Shown here: one piece after another, positions 7,087-9,108 of the stretch
How positions within the stretch are numbered: position 1 is the first letter of the stretch
Layout: every line of letters begins with the position of its first letter
From: Chloroflexota bacterium
Lineage (GTDB): Bacteria; Chloroflexota; Dormibacteria; CF-121
Length of the DNA: 9,108 nucleotides
Direction: 5' to 3'
Assembly (NCBI GenBank): GCA_005880605.1
Contig: VBIS01000075.1
Location: forward strand, 1-9,108
Notes under the pieces: generated by a model
Told to the model about the DNA's origin: nothing
Database searches by the model: none
The model's input: the letters and a program-made list of their open reading frames with translations, nothing else
Translations under genes and position numbers: made by a program

Positions 7087-8042
7087 TCGCGCTCGTCGCC
7101 AACCCACCGCAAATCGGCCATCGGACAGAAGGGCATCCCGAGCGCCCAGAGCGCGTCGCGGCCATCGTCGAGGCCATCGCAAAATCCGACCTCCAGCTCG
7201 TGCCGGAACCCGCAGCGGCCGCGCCCGAGTCATTAATCCAGCGGGTGCACGATCCGAGTTATGTCGCCATGCTCGACCGTGCCGCGTCGTCGGGTGGCGG
7301 TTATCTCGACCCCGATACCTACATCACACCGCTATCGATGATCGCCGCCCGCACCGCGGCCGGTGCCCTCGTGGAGGGCGTGCAGCGCGTGTTGGATGGA
7401 AAGGCGCAACACGCGCTGGCGGTCGTAAGGCCGCCCGGCCATCATGCTGAGCACGCCAAGGCGATGGGGTTCTGCCTGTTGAACAACATCGCGATCGGCC
7501 TCGTCGCCGCCCGGGACCGGGGGCTTCGGCGTATCGCGGTCCTCGACTTCGACGTCCATCACGGCAACGGCACGCAGCACAGTTTCGAAAACGACAGCGA
7601 GGTCTTCTACGCCTCAACGCATCAGTACCCTTTCTATCCCGGCACCGGAGGCGCCGGCGAGCGCGGGGCCCACGGCAACGTCCTCAACGTGCCGCTTGCG
7701 GCGGGCACCTCCGATCGGGCGTTCCTCGACGCGTGGGAGAAGAAAATCGGGCCCAGGCTCGATGCTTTCAAGCCGGAGCTGCTGCTGGTATCGGCCGGTT
7801 TCGATGCGCACGAGGACGACCCATTGGCAGGGCTGGCGGTGACGACCGAGGGTTATCGCGAGCTCGCCCGGATGATCACGGCCTGGTCGTTCGCGCACAC
7901 CGGCGCGCGTTCGGTTTGGGCGCTGGAAGGCGGCTACAACCTGCAGGCCTTGGGTGATTCGGTCGTGGCCTGCCTCGAGGTTCTCCTCGATAAGGCCACG
8001 GACGGTAGCCCCCGCGTGGACAATGAGGCCGATCGAGGGTAG
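7083..8042 (+). CDS. histone deacetylase family zinc amidohydrolase
   Basis: This 319-residue protein is a full-length arginase/deacetylase-fold enzyme that removes acetyl or similar acyl groups from amines. The active-site motifs are intact: RPPGHHAEHAKAMGFCLLNN with the catalytic pair His120-His121; LDFDVHHGNGT with zinc ligands Asp157 and His159; HQYPFYPGTG (180-189); SAGFDAHEDDPL with zinc ligand Asp241; and EGGYN with Tyr285, the transition-state residue. In bacteria such proteins act on acetylpolyamines, acetylated proteins such as acetyl-CoA synthetase (AcuC) or small metabolites; the substrate here is not evident. The start is ATG at 7083, overlapping the previous stop as ATGA, which implies translational coupling; the frame is open upstream but the protein aligns from MIALVANPP. 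It is the last gene of the pyrF operon. Confidence 0.92.
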   Translation: MIALVANPPQIGHRTEGHPERPERVAAIVEAIAKSDLQLVPEPAAAAPESLIQRVHDPSYVAMLDRAASSGGGYLDPDTYITPLSMIAARTAAGALVEGVQRVLDGKAQHALAVVRPPGHHAEHAKAMGFCLLNNIAIGLVAARDRGLRRIAVLDFDVHHGNGTQHSFENDSEVFYASTHQYPFYPGTGGAGERGAHGNVLNVPLAAGTSDRAFLDAWEKKIGPRLDAFKPELLLVSAGFDAHEDDPLAGLAVTTEGYRELARMITAWSFAHTGARSVWALEGGYNLQALGDSVVACLEVLLDKATDGSPRVDNEADRG

Positions 8043-8045
8043 AAT
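8017..8045 (+). promoter_or_regulatory. sigma70-type promoter across the deacetylase stop codon
   Basis: TGGACA (8017-8022) and TAGAAT (8040-8045) are separated by exactly 17 bases and each differs from consensus at one position. The -10 box contains the TAG stop of the deacetylase gene. Transcription would start near 8052, giving a leader of about 31 bases with a Shine-Dalgarno sequence before the ATG at 8083. This makes the last two genes a separate unit, at least in part, from the pyrF operon. Confidence 0.6.
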
Positions 8046-8082
8046 AGCGGCTCGCCGGACTAGGTCTGGGAGGCAGGAAACC

Positions 8083-8238
8083 ATGGCGAAGTCACGCGAT
8101 AAGGGCAAGCGCGAAGTAAAGAAGAAAAAGAAGGAGAAGGCGCCGAAGGGCGCTCCGGCTCCTTTCAGCAGCGACGCTGGCTACACTCCACGGCGCGAGC
8201 CAGGCATGCCTGGCTCGGCGGGAGCGCCGCCCGCATAG
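8083..8238 (+). CDS. small lysine-rich protein, 51 residues
   Basis: The ATG at 8083 follows a good ribosome-binding site (AGGA at 8075-8078, with GGGAGG at 8068-8073) and a strong promoter at 8017-8045. The protein starts MAKSRDKGKREVKKKKKEKA, where about half the residues are basic, and continues APKGAPAPFSS. I have seen similar short 'MAKSRDKGKREVKK' proteins annotated as hypothetical in other bacteria, but I know no function; nucleic-acid or ribosome binding would fit the charge but is not shown. The last part (YTPRREPGMPGSAGAPPA) is encoded by the palindromic element at 8191-8229, so the C terminus may be recent. The stop TAG shares bases with the ATA proposed as start of the next gene (ATAG). 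Confidence 0.65.
   Translation: MAKSRDKGKREVKKKKKEKAPKGAPAPFSSDAGYTPRREPGMPGSAGAPPA
8191..8229. repeat. perfect 22-bp palindrome with outer arms
   Basis: Bases 8196-8217 form a perfect palindrome with half-site CGAGCCAGGCA. An outer pair, CGGCGC (8191-8196) and GCGCCG (8224-8229), can extend the hairpin with a 7-base bulge; the two arms share base 8196, so not all pairs can form at once. There is no T-run after it, so it does not look like a classical terminator. It encodes the C terminus of the lysine-rich protein and ends just before the start region of the next gene. It could be a dispersed palindromic repeat, a protein-binding site or an RNA hairpin affecting translation of the next gene. 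Confidence 0.7.
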
Positions 8239-9108
8239 TCGTCAGGGCGAGCAGCGCCCTGCTGGCGCTGCTGCTCCTCGTGACCGCCGTGCCCGCGCAC
8301 GCGGATGATCCGAGCACGCTCGCCGATCGGCTGGCGCAGGTGCAGCAGGAGCAGGCACGGCAAGCTCAACGCCTCAACGCGCTGCAGGCTCAGCAGGGCC
8401 AGGTCCGGCAAACGCTGGCGGGTCTGCAAGCGCTGCTAACGCAAAGCAATGCCGACCTGGCGCCAATCGCCGCCCAGGCGCAGGCGATCGAGGCGCAAAT
8501 CGCCGATGCTCAGGTGCAGCTCTCGCACGACCAGCTCGCGTATTTACAACATATGCGGGCGTTTCAGACGGACATCAAGAAGCTCTACGCGCTCGGTGGC
8601 ATGCGCTGGTTCGAGTTCGTCTTCTCCGCGCGCAGTTTCGACGATCTGCTCAACCGCACGATTTACCTGCAGCAGATGTCGGTGAGCGAGCTGCAGCTCG
8701 CCCGAAGGTTGCGCGCCGAGCGCGACAGCCTCGAGGCGCAACGAAAGCTGCTGGCTCAAGCTCGGGCCGACCTGGCACCATTGCTCGACGCGCTGCAGGC
8801 CCGCGCCAATGCAATTGCGGGCCAGGTAGCTCAAGTCGCCAGCTACGGCAGCCAGCTCGACAGCCAACGGCGCCAGACATTGATCCGCCTTGCCGGCCTC
8901 CAGGGACAGAGCCGCTCGTTGCAGGTGGCCCTCGATCGTTATGAGACCGAGGCTGCGCAGGCGGCGCTGCGTGGCGGTGGCGCATCGTATGCGGCGACCT
9001 GTCCGCCCGCCGCCCCTGCTGGATCGGTTCGCTTCTGCGGTCACGGCTGGGGCCACGGCGTGGGGCTCGGTCAGTGGGGCGCAAAAGGCATGGCGCTTAC
9101 CGGGAAGA
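8235..9108 (+). CDS. secreted coiled-coil protein entering a SpoIID/LytB-type domain, C-terminus outside window
   Basis: The frame is open from 8103 to the window edge. From the proposed start at ATA 8235 it reads a signal peptide (VVRASS, hydrophobic core LLALLLLVTAV, cleavage after PAHA at about residue 23). A long Gln/Ala/Leu/Arg-rich coiled coil follows to about residue 250. It contains LYALGGMRWFEFVFSARSF (from 117), like the hinge of PcsB/CwlO/EnvC-type coiled coils that control peptidoglycan hydrolases. After a Pro/Cys linker comes CGHGWGHGVGLGQWGAKGMA (268-287), the GHGxGxxQxG signature of SpoIID/LytB proteins, peptidoglycan lytic enzymes or activators also found outside sporulating bacteria. 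It probably acts at the cell wall. No ATG, GTG or TTG precedes the hydrophobic core in this frame; GTG 8280 would cut off most of the signal peptide. ATA 8235 overlaps the preceding stop as ATAG, with GGGAG 10 bases upstream. The exact start is uncertain. Confidence 0.8.
   Translation, partial: MVVRASSALLALLLLVTAVPAHADDPSTLADRLAQVQQEQARQAQRLNALQAQQGQVRQTLAGLQALLTQSNADLAPIAAQAQAIEAQIADAQVQLSHDQLAYLQHMRAFQTDIKKLYALGGMRWFEFVFSARSFDDLLNRTIYLQQMSVSELQLARRLRAERDSLEAQRKLLAQARADLAPLLDALQARANAIAGQVAQVASYGSQLDSQRRQTLIRLAGLQGQSRSLQVALDRYETEAAQAALRGGGASYAATCPPAAPAGSVRFCGHGWGHGVGLGQWGAKGMALTGK

Noticed and set aside
8191..8240. Rho-independent terminator after the lysine-rich gene
   Set aside because: The hairpin is strong but there is no T-run downstream, and the next gene on the same strand begins within it or right after it.
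8986..9108. Evidence of endospore formation
   Set aside because: SpoIID/LytB signatures are widespread in non-sporulating bacteria, and no other sporulation gene is in the window.

Overview
The window is high-GC bacterial DNA with very short intergenic spaces. I read four genes on the minus strand (1-5000) and five on the plus strand (5035-9108), diverging from a gap of only 34 bases. The actinobacterial-style 2-oxoglutarate dehydrogenase (Kgd, with E2 and E1 in one chain), the mycobacterial-type (group II) OMP decarboxylase and an apparently leaderless transcript suggest a Terrabacteria lineage. Dormibacterota, Chloroflexota or a deep Actinomycetota are possible. This placement is inferred from gene types only, since no rRNA or other marker is present.

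Left half, minus strand, in transcription order: (i) a 1361-residue Kgd that keeps an N-terminal lipoyl domain and a peripheral-subunit-binding domain, which the classical actinobacterial enzyme lacks. Its two linkers are built from in-frame copies of a 42-bp GC-rich palindromic repeat. (ii) A 132-residue protein with three membrane segments, 11 bases downstream. (iii) After a promoter region with an AT-rich inverted repeat, a 54-residue protein of unknown function. (iv) The first 65 residues of a SnoaL/NTF2-like protein, cut by the window edge.

Right half, plus strand: pyrF, then a LigB-like/AMMECR1 fusion of the AmmeMemoRadiSam group 3 bases on, then a histone-deacetylase-family hydrolase that overlaps the fusion gene by 4 bases (ATGA). 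These three are almost certainly one operon. A good promoter then lies across the deacetylase stop codon and drives a 51-residue lysine-rich protein. This overlaps the apparent start of a secreted coiled-coil protein that runs off the window as it enters a SpoIID/LytB-type domain.

The points most worth a second look are the repeat-built linkers of Kgd; the LigB-like domain that seems to have lost the segment carrying one metal-ligand histidine; the pyrF/LigB-AMMECR1/deacetylase operon; and the secreted coiled-coil gene, which has no ordinary start codon ahead of its signal peptide. The best candidate begins at ATA within an ATAG overlap, next to a perfect 22-bp palindrome. I see no CRISPR array, tRNA, rRNA, insertion sequence or defence system.
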